From Nitzschia sp. DOCU1 (lineage: Eukaryota > Bacillariophyta > Bacillariophyceae > Bacillariales > Bacillariaceae), in NCBI GenBank assembly GCA_951394045.1, contig OX595986.1:930001-994000 (forward strand): a stretch of DNA of 64,000 bases, given 5' to 3'. This document shows, one piece after another, positions 45,464-56,302 of the stretch (its first letter is position 1; each line of letters opens with the position of its first letter). Made by a program: the position numbers and the translations under genes. The notes under the pieces are model-generated. The model was not told the DNA's origin and did no database searches. It worked only from the letters and a program-made list of their open reading frames with translations.

Positions 45464-46945
45464 TCAACTAAAGTTTTGAAAGATGGAAAAGGGGCTCGTA
45501 ATGAAATATGGGTGCAGTAGAATCTGAGCCATGTTGGGTCGCTTTTTGGGATCGGGTTGGAGGCATCGTTTCAGCAAATCTTTGAGTCGGTCATCTTCAA
45601 TGTCGAACTCATCCACAGGAACCATTTCTTCAGAATCTCGTAGCCATTTGGTGATTTGTACGGGTGTCTTGCCATCGAAAAAGCCCCGGCCTGTCGATAG
45701 CTCGAGCATGAGCATCCCCAATGACCAAATGTCATAGGACGTCTCCAACGTAAAGTAGGGACCATCGCCAGCCAAAAAGGCATCCGCAAATTCCGGTGGA
45801 CACGCTTCCGGCGAATAATCCACAGGATTATCTCCCACAGGCATGGCCGATTCCAAGTCGATACCCTTCACTTCTCCATCCGCCATGACGACAAAGTTTT
45901 CCGTCTTGAGATCAGTCCACACTAATCCCACATTATGTAGAGCTTGTACACATTGCGCCGCTGCTATACAAGCATCTCGTAATTCCTTGCCTTGTAATCG
46001 TCCTCGTGCATTCAAAAACGTTTTCAAGTCTTGTGCACCGCGTTCCAATACGAGCGCACATTGATTCCGAAATCGTTTGTCGTATCCTGCCACGGGGAAG
46101 AATTCATGGCATCGTACAAATCGTCCCCGGGCGATTCCCAGAAAACTCAATTTGCGATAATTTTCATATTCTCTGGAAACAGCCTCCAAATTGGTGGATA
46201 CCTTGACACAAACAGCTTGTTCGCCTTGCTTTGGTAATCCCGTCGTTTCATCGGCATGATAGGCTTCCCAAATATTGGATTTTCCTGATGTACTTCGGAC
46301 GGGTTTGCCTGCCAATAGATACTCTTCGTCCAATCCAATAAAGCATTGTGCAAGTTTGTATGTCGCTACGGCTTCTTTCCATACGGGCCCTGACCGCACC
46401 TTGGTGCCACTGCTGCTGGTAGAAGCAGCCACCACTGCATTGCCATTGACGCCATTGGAATTCTCTCCCAGATCGTCATTGTCGCTATTATCGTCATTGG
46501 CGAATCCAAGGTTAAAACTGGCCGATGCGGCTGCTGCTCCATTAGCGACAGCCGAGTACGATTGTCGTTCTCTCAAGGGAGTTAACAAACGATATTTGGA
46601 TCCCGATGCCGTTTCGACAATCCCTTGCGGCTTGGCAGCATCGGCATCGGCAATCGCAGACGTTGTAATGACATCCCCATCTTCAATCGTTGCATGACCC
46701 CTCACCGTTCCCACAATACTACCATTTTCCAAGACCTTCCATCGATCCAATGTGGGAATGACAGCGCCAAGGCGAGTGGAAGATGACGAAGATGACACAA
46801 ATTGTGGCTGTTGTGGCGATTGCGGTTGCTGTGAGAGTGCAAAGTTGTTTATGGGGGCCACAAAGGCATCCGTGGAATGACACCACAAGAATGACAAGAC
46901 AGCCAGTGTAATTGTGGCTGTCCTTCGTTCCAAGAAGCCGAGCAT
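45464..46945 (-). CDS. Plastid-targeted protein-kinase-like protein
   Basis: A 493-residue intronless protein. The N-terminus is a textbook diatom plastid presequence: a signal peptide, then Thr-Asp-Ala-Phe-Val-Ala-Pro. A Ser/Gln/Ala-rich stretch follows. The kinase-like domain, about residues 205-485, has the Lys of Val-Cys-Val-Lys-Val, and a Glu in Ser-Arg-Glu-Tyr-Glu-Asn. The catalytic loop is Val-Trp-Thr-Asp-Leu-Lys-Thr-Glu-Asn in place of His-Arg-Asp-Leu-Lys-x-x-Asn, keeping Asp and Asn. The metal-binding motif is Ile-Asp-Leu-Glu-Ser in place of Asp-Phe-Gly. Pro-Pro-Glu and Tyr-Asp-Ile-Trp-Ser-Leu-Gly-Met-Leu follow as in active kinases. The retained residues suggest activity. The substrate is unknown. 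Confidence 0.85.
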   Translation of the reverse strand: MLGFLERRTATITLAVLSFLWCHSTDAFVAPINNFALSQQPQSPQQPQFVSSSSSSTRLGAVIPTLDRWKVLENGSIVGTVRGHATIEDGDVITTSAIADADAAKPQGIVETASGSKYRLLTPLRERQSYSAVANGAAAASASFNLGFANDDNSDNDDLGENSNGVNGNAVVAASTSSSGTKVRSGPVWKEAVATYKLAQCFIGLDEEYLLAGKPVRSTSGKSNIWEAYHADETTGLPKQGEQAVCVKVSTNLEAVSREYENYRKLSFLGIARGRFVRCHEFFPVAGYDKRFRNQCALVLERGAQDLKTFLNARGRLQGKELRDACIAAAQCVQALHNVGLVWTDLKTENFVVMADGEVKGIDLESAMPVGDNPVDYSPEACPPEFADAFLAGDGPYFTLETSYDIWSLGMLMLELSTGRGFFDGKTPVQITKWLRDSEEMVPVDEFDIEDDRLKDLLKRCLQPDPKKRPNMAQILLHPYFITSPFSIFQNFS

Positions 46946-47743
46946 TTTCGAAATGAATGGATAAATGGCAGTGTCTAATCACAGCCGTGGCTCGTTCGAG
47001 CTCCAAATAACCCCAGGAAACAACGTGCAATGCCAGGCCGATCAATCAATCGACCGGTGCGCCACTCAACGGAGGTTTAACTACTACAGAAGGATTATTC
47101 GGGAGAGTGTAGCAAGTTGGCAATTCGATTCGATCGCTGGGATGTGTCTTTTTGCGCCGACTGTTATTCTCAAGCTTGCAGTCCCCTTCTTCCTTCCTCT
47201 CTTTGTTTCATCGGCGAGCGGAAGAGGCAGCAAAGCACGGATGGCAGGCACCGCCATTGTTTTGGTTGGTTGGAATCTTTGACAGCAGAACTTTGCAACA
47301 CGTGGAGCCAATCTCTTGGAGTTATTATCATGTGTGTGACACGTCGGCACAACTCGAATGACTCTTCATTTTTGGCGCGGCCGGCCCGGCTCGAGCCGTC
47401 CATGGTTTTGTGGGGATGGTGGGAGCCGGCGCATTGGGTCCTCCCGGTCGCTTGGTGGCAATGGTGCTGAGCCTTTGCTCTATCTATTATCGGTTCATCA
47501 TTGTGGCATTCATCCCGTCTCAAGGCAACAGCCTGTGTTGTTGACATTACAAGCAATCAGAGAGAAAGCACCATCACAAGGTGTGGCTATTGTTGTTGAA
47601 GAAACTGAACGGATAGTGACGGGGTGCTGTTATTTTATTGGCGCGCTGTGGTTCATTTTTTTCTGGGGGACGTTGACTGCGTCATTGTATCGGGTAACGG
47701 AAGATTTACAAAAAGGCAATCACAGATTACCATCAGCAGCAAG
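46946..47743. other. Divergent promoter region, kinase and coiled-coil genes
   Basis: About 800 bases between divergent genes. The coiled-coil frame is open for 40 codons upstream of the chosen ATG, but those codons have a different, non-coiled composition. Overlapping short ORFs on both strands show no conservation signal I can recognise. Confidence 0.5.
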
Positions 47744-50700
47744 ATGATGAACGGATACTCCAGCAGTAACAACAACAATGAGAAGCGTCCGCCTTCCTGG
47801 TCGACACTTAACAACAGGGGCAGTAACCAGTCAATATCCAGTGCATCGTCCGATCCTTTTGGCTTTAGGCAGCATCATCATCCTGCCAGCAAGCCTCCAC
47901 CACCCCCACAACCCTATCATCGACCTTTGTATAATCCTGCAAATCATCATTCCATGCTACCACCCGTTTCAGGAGCATCGATAAGTCATCAAGGGTCATT
48001 GGATTTGTCGTCGTCGACAGGAGGCGATACTACTTGGAAGGAGCAATCTCAATTTTCTGCCAGTCGTTCCTATTCGAACCAGCAGGGCTCGTCTTCTTCT
48101 CGTGGCCCCCTTGCTGCTGCGGATCCACCCGTTCATGGTGGACACAGAGACACTACAAGTTCCAATGCTGCTGCTGCTCGAACCCAGCAGCGAAATAATA
48201 CATTGTCGTCATCATCGGCAGCAGCAGAAGTAGCTTCCCGTCAATCTTATCCGCCCCCACAACAGCAGCAGCCTCTATCGTTTTCCCACAGCAGTCAGTA
48301 TTCTCAGCAACATCAGCAGCAACAAAATGCCACGCCTCAACCGCGAAAACGGTTGTCCCCACCCTCTCCCATGAAACCTATTAACTTGTCACATATTTCA
48401 CCTCAGGATACCGTGTCACTCTTGACATCGACACCGGATGATAGCATGATGATGAACCATGGGGTTGATGGTGATGTGCATAATCATGCCATGCACGAGG
48501 CGTCTCGTCCAGTCATTTCTCGAGGATCCTCGTATGGGTCACAACATCAACCACAGCAAGAACAACAACAGCGCGCAACGACAAAAAATACTAGTAGTGG
48601 TAACTATCCTCGACCACCCCCACCCGCACCGATGCACTTGTCATCCTCGTCGGCCTCTCAGTTTTCTTCGCAACATCGCCAACAGCTGCAACAACTCGTT
48701 GCTAGTTTACAGGCTAGTTTGCAATCCTCTCAACAACGATTGGAAGAACAAGATGGATTGTTGCAATCAAGAACAGAAGAATTGTCCATGTTGCGCCAGC
48801 AACAATCCCAATTGCAGCAAGAACATTCTGCCACCTTGCAAACCTTGAGTGAAACGCAACGCAACTATACTCGTGCCCAACAAGCTGCCGAAACGTTGCA
48901 AGTACAAGTGGAAACGTACGAGTCGACAGTGGCCCGCCTGGAAAGCCAAGTTCAGTCTCTACAAAGTCACCAAACGGCACAACAAGAAGAAGTGTCCTTA
49001 CAACAACAGCAACAACTAGCGCAATTACAACGAGAAAAACAACAATTACAACAATTGCAGTCGCAATGGAATCAACTTCAGCAGACGCAAATGGAAGAAT
49101 TGCAATCGACGCATCAAGAACAATTGGCAGAATTAGCTGACCGTCAAGCGGCCATGGACGACCAGTATGCCCAACTGGAACAACGAGAACAGCAACTACA
49201 AGAGCGGGAGTCGATGGTAGCACAGGACGAACAGCAAATCCAAGCAACACAGTCAAACCTACGGTCATGGCAAGAACGTTTGGAGCAACTGCAATCGTCG
49301 CTGGACGAACGATCCAAGCAAGTATCACTCTACGAAACCAAATGGCGACGACGCATGGGGGAATTATCGCAACTCGAACAACAAGTGCACAAGCGAGAAA
49401 CGGCCTTGCACGAGGAACGTCAGGCCTATGAAGCCCAACAAATATTATTGGAGCAAACCTTGGATGAACTTCGCCAGAAGCGTCAAACAGAAGAAGACGA
49501 ATGGAAACAAGCCCAAGAGCATGTACGAGAATTGCAAGAACAGGCCCGTCGGATAAGTCTGGACAGTAAATCGGTCAAGGATGCCCTCAAGGCAAAATTG
49601 TCATCGAGTCATGCTCAAGTTGCCGAATTGGACGAACAAATCCAAGAAAAACAAGGTCAATTGCAAGTTTTGGAAGCGCGGCTGCGAGAATTTTTGCAAG
49701 AGGAAGAAGCCAATCACAAATTAGCAGAGGAGCAGGCGGCCCAGCAAATTGAAGAACTTGAGGCGCTGCAGGCCAAGATGGAGGAAATCCGCAACGAAAT
49801 GCTGATTGACGAAGAGGCGATTGTCGAACAGCGACAGGAATATCAACAAGTTGTGGAACAAATTGAGCAGGAGCGGGCGGCCTGGGAGCAAGAGTATCGT
49901 GAGGCGGTGCAACGACAAGAGCAAGAATTGGCAGAACGGCAAGTGGAGGCACAGCAACGTCTAGATGCACAAGTCGACAAGGCCAAGGAAGATTTGATGG
50001 CGTTGGGGGATTTTTTGACACAGCAAAAGAATGCTCTTGAGTCAAAGTACAATGAAAAGGTGGATCAGTTGCAGCTCATGGAGCAAAAGTTGGGTCATCT
50101 TACGGCGCAATATACCAAGGACAAGGCACAACTGGATAAAGATATTGCACAGAATGAATCCCAGCGCCAAAAGCTTGACCAAGTGTTGGCTCGACTAGAG
50201 GCTTCCGAAGATCAATCCAAGGTGCGACAAGGGGAACTCGAGTCGGAGGTGGCACGGTTGAATAAGTTGGTCGAGACGGAGCGGCAAGCTGCCCACAACC
50301 AGGAATCGGAATTGACGGCAGTGTGGACGTTGCGCGTCCATGCCATTCAAGAAGAGCGGGATCGCTTGCTCAAAGAGAATAATACCCTTCAATCCAAATT
50401 GGCCAATCTCGAGGAACAGTCAGCCGAAGACGTTGAATCGTTAAGACTGGAAAAGCTTTCATTGGAAAAGGAATTACAGCAAGCCGTCGCCGAAAACAAC
50501 AATATCATGGAGCAACTTAATGATCTCAAGCAGGAACTAGAAGCGCAGCAAGCGGTGGATTCTCAGGAGCGGGAGAAAATGCAATCGCTCATGTCGAGGC
50601 TCGAAGCCAATGGTGCTGTGGTTGCGGAGAAGCAGAGACAAGTCGAAGAGAAGGAGGAAATTCTCAAGGAGACTGGCGTGGACCTTGAGAATCGTCTCAG

Positions 50701-52727
50701 GCAACTCATTCAATTGGTAAGTTTAGGCACGGCAGTATTTTGGTCGCTTTGCTCGTGTCGCGAGTGCTAACGCAGTTTCCATCTTTATCTGGCTTCAGGA
50801 GGAGGAAATGTCCAGGCGCAAGCTTGCTTTTGAAGAGGAAATTGAGAAGCATACCAAGGCTCTTGGGGAGGAGATCCAAAAACGCCGTGAGATGGTAGAC
50901 GCTGAAAGGGAGCTCGAGAAGGAAGCGTGGAAGAACAAGTTCTTGAAGGAAGCCATGGAACTCGAGGAAGAACAAATCCAACGAAAGGAGGAATTTGACG
51001 AAGAGATGGTGCGAAAGCGCCACGAGCTCGAAGAGGAACTGGCCGCACGCCGGAAAGAGTTTGACGACAAGCTTGCCAGGGAAAAGAAGAATCTATCTGC
51101 GAGTTTAACGAAAGATATCGAAGATTGGAAGGCCGAAGCTGGCAAGAGGGAGAAAGACTTGGAGAAGGAACTTGCCAGGAGACGCACTGAGTTTGAAACC
51201 AAGCACGAAATGGAAAAGGCCGAACTAGAGCTTGAATTGCAAGAACGGCGAGATGCATTCGAGGCCGACCTCGCTCGTCAGCGTGACGAAGCATTCCATG
51301 AGATCGAGCAAGCACGGGAAAGCCTCGACAGGCATCAGGAGCAGCTTCAATCCGAAATCGCCGAGTTCAATTTTTTGCGTCAAAAGGAGGCGGTTAGTCA
51401 AATGTTGACTCGACCGTGGAGGCAAGATCGAGAAGCTGTCAGCGCTGCCTTTTCCAAGTGGGTTCGGGTGACAATGTTCGAGAATAACATGGAAGGCGAA
51501 GCAGGACTTCGGGCAGCTCAGGTTGAGCTAGAGCGTTCGCTCAAGGAACTGGAAACCAACCGAGTGGAGTTAAATCAACTCGTTTTGAACTTGGATAAGC
51601 GTACTGCCGAAATTTCCAGGGAAGAGAGTGAACTTTTGCGCGCCAAGAACGAGCTCGAGGCACAGGCTCAGATTATTGCCAAGGAAAAAGAAGCCATCCA
51701 TCAGCAGACTACATCTCTTCAGGAAGAAAGCTACGCCTCGATGCAAGAACTTGAGGAGCGGCGGCATGCTCTCGACTCTGAGCGCCGAGCACTTGAGGAT
51801 AGAATCAAAGAGTTCGAAATCGAAAAGAATTCATTGGCTTCCAAGGCGGATACTTTCAACGCATGGCAGGCCGAGATGGATAGAAAATCGCAAGAACTTG
51901 CGTCTAGGGAAGAGGCGATCCGAAAGGAGGAGGCAAAATACGCTGCAGAAGTGTCGTCGGGTGACCAGGAACGTAAAGCCAGACTGGAAGAGTTGTTGGC
52001 CACCGAGGCCAAGCTGTCCGAGGATCGTAAGAGCCTCGAGCGCGAGAAGGAGGTACTGGCAAAGTCTCGTGGCGATTTGGTAGAACAGGAGGCTCAAGTG
52101 CGTGCGAAGCAGTTGGAACTAGTCCAGCGCGAAAGCGCAGCTGCCGCGAAGCAATCGGAATACGAGCACAAGATTCGGCAACTCGAGTACCAGATTCAAG
52201 AGCTGTCGCAGAAGGCGGCTAGCAATGTCGATCGTGCCGTCTCTCAAGTGTTGGATCAGAGCATGCAGACAGAGCGCAAGTGGATGGAGGAGACAGCAGC
52301 AGCGGTATTTGAACGCGAGGGCGATTTGAATCGACGCGAAGCTTTGATTCGCCGCAGCGAAGACGACATTCGCAGTCGGGAACGCAAACTTGCTGAAGAT
52401 TCCAAGGAGGTCAAAGAGTCGCAGCTACGAGTCCGAAGGCTGGCAGACCAGCTACGTGAGAAGGAGGCCAAGGTCCGTGAATCCGAGCGACACTTTGACA
52501 TTGAGCTTCGCAAGTGTCAAGAGGCTCAGGCCAAGGTCCAGCAAATGGCGTTGCGTTTGAAGCAAAAGAATGAACAGATCAAGGAGGACACACGACGTCT
52601 TGAGCGCCGAATGGCCGAGTGCGACGCGTTGGAACGCCAGTTACAACAGTGGCAAGAAGAATTGGAAGACGGTGCGGCGATCTTTCCGCGCGAAGAGACG
52701 GGAAAGGACCTGGGGTTGACTTTTTGA
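47744..52727 (+). CDS. Giant coiled-coil protein, two exons
   Basis: Exons 47744-50716 and 50799-52727 join in phase 0 across an 82-nt GT..AG intron to give 1,633 residues. Residues 1-310 are disordered, rich in Ser, Gln, His and Pro. From about 315 to the end the protein is almost all heptad-like coiled coil. The first half is very Gln-rich (Gln-Gln-Leu-Gln runs) and the second half is Glu/Arg/Lys-rich. A non-coiled break near residue 1190-1220 contains Thr-Arg-Pro-Trp-Arg-Gln-Asp-Arg-Glu-Ala-Val and Phe-Ser-Lys-Trp-Val-Arg-Val. No head domain, motor or membrane segment is seen. A cytoskeletal, centrosome-like or vesicle-tether role is possible but not shown. I do not recognise an orthologue. 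Confidence 0.82.
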
Positions 52728-52797
52728 TTAGCAACGAGTCTCTAATAACAATTTTGGGGGTGTATAAAGTTATTTGCTGCCTGCGAACTGTCGCAAT

Positions 52798-54255
52798 CTA
52801 TTGTGTCAAAGTCGGCCCTTGGATCAAGTAAAAAATGATGTCCTGTTGAGTACAAACTTGATGTGAATGCTCACTGACTTGCTTGGCCCTTGCTAGTACT
52901 AGTGGCCACAGCGCTGGGTTGAACGTGTCGTTCTTCAGAAGGTGCCTACCAGCTTGGTTTAGATAGCAGTAAAACTGTATCGAGTCATAGAAGCACACAT
53001 TGTAGTCCATATTCAGCACTTCCATTTCAGCATTATTGCGGATAGCTGTCAGGAGCGCACTAGCCCCATCCTTTCGAAACGGGTTGCCAAACAAGAAAAG
53101 TTTCTTCAGAGACGATTGAGCAACGAGCTGGTCTGCGATGGCGATAGTTCCGGCATCGCGGATATTGTTGGCTCGCAGATCCAACTTCTGAAGAGTATGG
53201 TTCTCCTTAAGGCCGTAGGCCAGCATCTCCGCGTCGGTGTCGTCTAGTTTGTTGAACGATAGAATCAGCTCTGTCAGAGACGCATTGCTCGACAAGCTCG
53301 ATGATAAAAGTCCAAGATCCAACTTTTTGGCTCGTTCAAACTGTTGATAGCTCAAATCTAGCGACAACAACGGTATGCCTGACTCCGCATCGTTCCCAAG
53401 CATTCCCGCCAATGCCGTTGCTCCTTCAAGTCCGCAATGATTCCGAAAGAGTTTAACATGCCGTAATCGTGGATGATTTGAAAGACTTTGTGATAACCGG
53501 GCGATTTGAGTGTCTTCTAATTCGCATCCTGGGCACATGAAGTTGACCAGCGATTTGTTCTGTGCCAGACCGTTCGCTAGGCTTTCAATTCCGTCGTCGT
53601 CGAAACGACAGTATCCAAACTCGAGAGACTCGAGAGAACCGGTAATTGCAAGCCCATCCGCCAAGGCTTGACCAGGAAAGGAGCCCCGCAAGTCTTCTTC
53701 GTGCAGTTCCAGCTTGGTAAGCAGTCGATTCAGCTTCAAATTCAGACCCACTGCCGAAATTTCTTCACGTCCAATCCAGCAATTGTTAATCTTGATGCAT
53801 TTAATCAACGTTGGAGCGGAAAGTATTTTCACACCATCCCCATGACAAAAGTTGAATTCAACCATTTCCCACTGGCGGGGCGTTGTACTGCTGATCAATT
53901 GCCGCAACGACGCGGCGGCTCGAGCATCTAACACCACGCCATGCATGGAGACTTCTGTCAAATTGACATTGTCCTTGGCATGCTGCAAAAGAAGGACTAC
54001 GTGATGAGACTCCAGGTCCGATCCATGTAAGTAGTACTTTCCGATTTTCAAGCTCTTGAGCTTGGGGCATCCACTTTGCAGTTGAATAATGGTGCCGTCA
54101 ACGTAATCATCGACCGAGGCAAATCGCCAAGGCAGGGACATTTTGCTTTCGCGTCTGGAGGGCGAAGAATGCTCGTGTCTGGACGGGGTTCCCACTAAAG
54201 ATGCGATAGAAGGATCGACGACGTACAACCGGGCCCTGGGACCTCTGATCGCCAT
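52798..54255 (-). CDS. Leucine-rich-repeat protein (RNase-inhibitor type)
   Basis: A 485-residue intronless protein with about eight to ten LRR units between residues 60 and 400. Examples are Leu-Glu-Ser-Leu-Glu-Phe-Gly-Tyr-Cys, Leu-Leu-Ser-Leu-Asp-Leu-Ser, Leu-Gln-Lys-Leu-Asp-Leu-Arg-Ala-Asn-Asn-Ile and Leu-Lys-Lys-Leu-Phe-Leu-Phe-Gly-Asn-Pro-Phe. The 28-residue spacing with alternate helix is of the RNase-inhibitor kind. The C-terminal block contains Tyr-Cys-Tyr-Leu-Asn-Gln-Ala-Gly-Arg-His-Leu-Leu, then Leu-Trp-Pro-Leu-Val-Leu-Ala-Arg-Ala and Phe-Tyr-Leu-Ile-Gln-Gly-Pro. That arrangement occurs in many diatom LRR proteins. No membrane segment; probably a cytosolic or nuclear interaction protein. 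It converges on the coiled-coil gene with a 70-base gap. Confidence 0.85.
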   Translation of the reverse strand: MAIRGPRARLYVVDPSIASLVGTPSRHEHSSPSRRESKMSLPWRFASVDDYVDGTIIQLQSGCPKLKSLKIGKYYLHGSDLESHHVVLLLQHAKDNVNLTEVSMHGVVLDARAAASLRQLISSTTPRQWEMVEFNFCHGDGVKILSAPTLIKCIKINNCWIGREEISAVGLNLKLNRLLTKLELHEEDLRGSFPGQALADGLAITGSLESLEFGYCRFDDDGIESLANGLAQNKSLVNFMCPGCELEDTQIARLSQSLSNHPRLRHVKLFRNHCGLEGATALAGMLGNDAESGIPLLSLDLSYQQFERAKKLDLGLLSSSLSSNASLTELILSFNKLDDTDAEMLAYGLKENHTLQKLDLRANNIRDAGTIAIADQLVAQSSLKKLFLFGNPFRKDGASALLTAIRNNAEMEVLNMDYNVCFYDSIQFYCYLNQAGRHLLKNDTFNPALWPLVLARAKQVSEHSHQVCTQQDIIFYLIQGPTLTQ

Positions 54256-55028
54256 TGTGCTTGAAGAGAGTGATCTTTCTGCAATCTTTCCATAGAGCTT
54301 TGCCTACTCCTCTCCAATTTTGTTCTGCGCCGGACGAAGTTGACGAAGTGTCATCGTCACATCTCACTTCACTTTCCGCGCGCGTGCCAGTTGTCTCAAA
54401 GAAGTCGAATCTTACCTGGAGTCCCGCCTAGGCAGAAGGCGGGAATGAATGGAATGGCGAATGAAAGAATTGTCCATTTCATTGGTCGAACTGGTCATAA
54501 ATTTTATAAAGCACCTAAGCCACATCAGTATCCATTGATGCGTATTGCCAGTGCTTCCACTCCTTGCACTGTGCTCGCCTATCCCTGCAGCAACATGTCC
54601 AAGCATTTTAGAGGCATGGGTCCTAACTCGGATGATACTCGCCGAGTTTATTGCATTCGTTGAGCATGTGGGCGGGGCTTCTCTGCCTAGCTAGAACCTC
54701 ACCCGTCTCCATTTGAATGAATCTCGCCGCCGCATTTAATCACTGTGATGATTGTCTTATTATGGCGGTGTGCATCTTGTGTGGTAGAATCTTCTTGCGC
54801 ACTGAGTAGGAACACAACGATGAGCATAGGTGGAAACTAGATCCACCAAGCAACATTGCTCTTCAAATAGAGTATGTGTGTGTAAGAAGGCATTCTACTA
54901 GAGATAAATTGCAATTGCACGACACATTGACCAGTACTGGATTGATTATTTGGTGCTTCAGCGTCCAGCGGTGCTATCGTCAACCATGATCACTAACTGG
55001 TCTTGATTCTTCGCCCTCCAAGAAACCT
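54256..55028. other. Upstream region of the LRR gene
   Basis: About 770 bases between two genes on the reverse strand. No credible ORF, repeat or RNA gene. Confidence 0.5.
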
Positions 55029-55788
55029 TCACAAATTTCGAGTTTCCGCACTGCTGGCTCCCTCTTCTACCGTCTCTTCCACCGGCATGTTGCAACAGGT
55101 CTGCTCCGGAGTGGAAGTAGGTAGCACGTCGTTTCTCGCTAATAATGGTTCCAGCAAAGGCGCATCCGCTTCGTCTTCCAAGAAGGCACAGCATGGATTT
55201 GTCGAAGTGTTGAAATTTGGGCCACCAAAATAGTAGTAGCCAATCGTGAGTCCTATGACCACCGAAAGCATCATTTCCCATGCAAAAGTCATGGTTGCCA
55301 ACATGAGCATATATCCAGTAAACGCGTGGAGTCCATGCAATCCGGTCTGCATCAAGGTGAATTTGAAATGCTCGTCCTGATTCGAGCCCCGCGCCTTATT
55401 CGAAAGGTCGTGACGGAGCCGAGAAATACCCTCCGTCGCAACTCCCAGTAGGACCACTCCCAGCATTCCTATGATAAACTTGAATCGAGTATTCAGCGTC
55501 CAACTTGCAAGGAACAAATTAATGCAACTGCTTTCTTCTTTGAGAGCCCACTGAAATCCTTCCATGATCCTGAGGCGAAAATATCAAGTGAGTCAAATGC
55601 CATGTCAGCAACCTCGAGGTAACATCAAAGAATTGAACCAAAATCGTGACCTACATAACCATGCCCATTTCTCCGCTACAAAAGCTGCCGGATTCTGCTG
55701 TTCCCATTGCGTCGTGGTGCAATCCACCCATGTCGTGGTGGTGCATGTGCATATGAGCTTCCGACGAAGACTCTCCATGGATTGACAT
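55029..55788 (-). CDS. Ctr-family copper transporter, two exons
   Basis: Ctr proteins are trimeric high-affinity Cu(I) importers. Exons 55788-55655 and 55569-55029 join in frame across an 85-nt intron (55570-55654) to give 224 residues. The N-terminus is rich in Met and His (Met-His-Met-His-His-His), which binds copper. Splicing restores Met-Gly-Met-Val-Met-Ile-Met-Glu-Gly-Phe-Gln-Trp, the family's pre-TM1 motif. Three membrane helices follow. The second has the pore Met-x3-Met (Met-Leu-Ala-Thr-Met within Tyr-Met-Leu-Met-Leu-Ala-Thr-Met). The third has Gly-x3-Gly (Gly-Leu-Thr-Ile-Gly). The tail carries Cys-Cys pairs, as in other Ctr proteins. It probably sits in the plasma membrane. Confidence 0.93.
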
Positions 55789-56302
55789 TGTGAATAATGC
55801 GGTAATCAAATGCAGAAAAAAGAAAAGTAAGTCTGTGCTAGCTTCTGCTCTATCCGCTCATCATCACCCATCATCATCGTCATCTTCATCGATGTCGTTG
55901 TTCCCATTTCGCCTCGCGGGCGCGATGATGTCAAAGAATGTGCTGTATCTTGTAATCGGACGATTCAATCCACTCCGACGGACACGCGCGCAGGGGAGCG
56001 TCCTCTCTATGTTGTTCTTCCTCTTGCGTCAGAAACTACATTGTTCTATGAATTCTACTTAACTACTCTAGCTAGCTAGGTGGCTACGAGAGTAATAGCA
56101 AGGCCGAGTTCAGTTATTCCTACTAGGCGAAGTACTGGTCGTAGAAAGAGCCCCCATAGAGCTGCTACGATACCAGGTGGCGGAGATAGCAGAGCTACTT
56201 GCAAATGCTTAGGAGGAGTGACTTTCGCATCTCTGGCGTAATCGCCTGATCGGTGAAGAACTCGACGATGCTCATGAAGAATTGTATATGCTAGGTACAT
56301 CG
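55789..56302. other. Upstream region of the copper transporter gene
   Basis: About 510 bases. Short frames on both strands; TCATCATC-type triplets at 55857-55890. No gene recognised. Copper-response sites could not be judged. Confidence 0.5.

Noticed and set aside
48714..49328. 204-codon hydrophobic minus-strand ORF
   Set aside because: Val/Leu-rich only because the opposite strand encodes Gln-rich coiled coil.
54958..55281. 107-codon minus-strand ORF overlapping the copper transporter
   Set aside because: Alternative frame of the Ctr gene; the Ctr frame has all family motifs after splicing.
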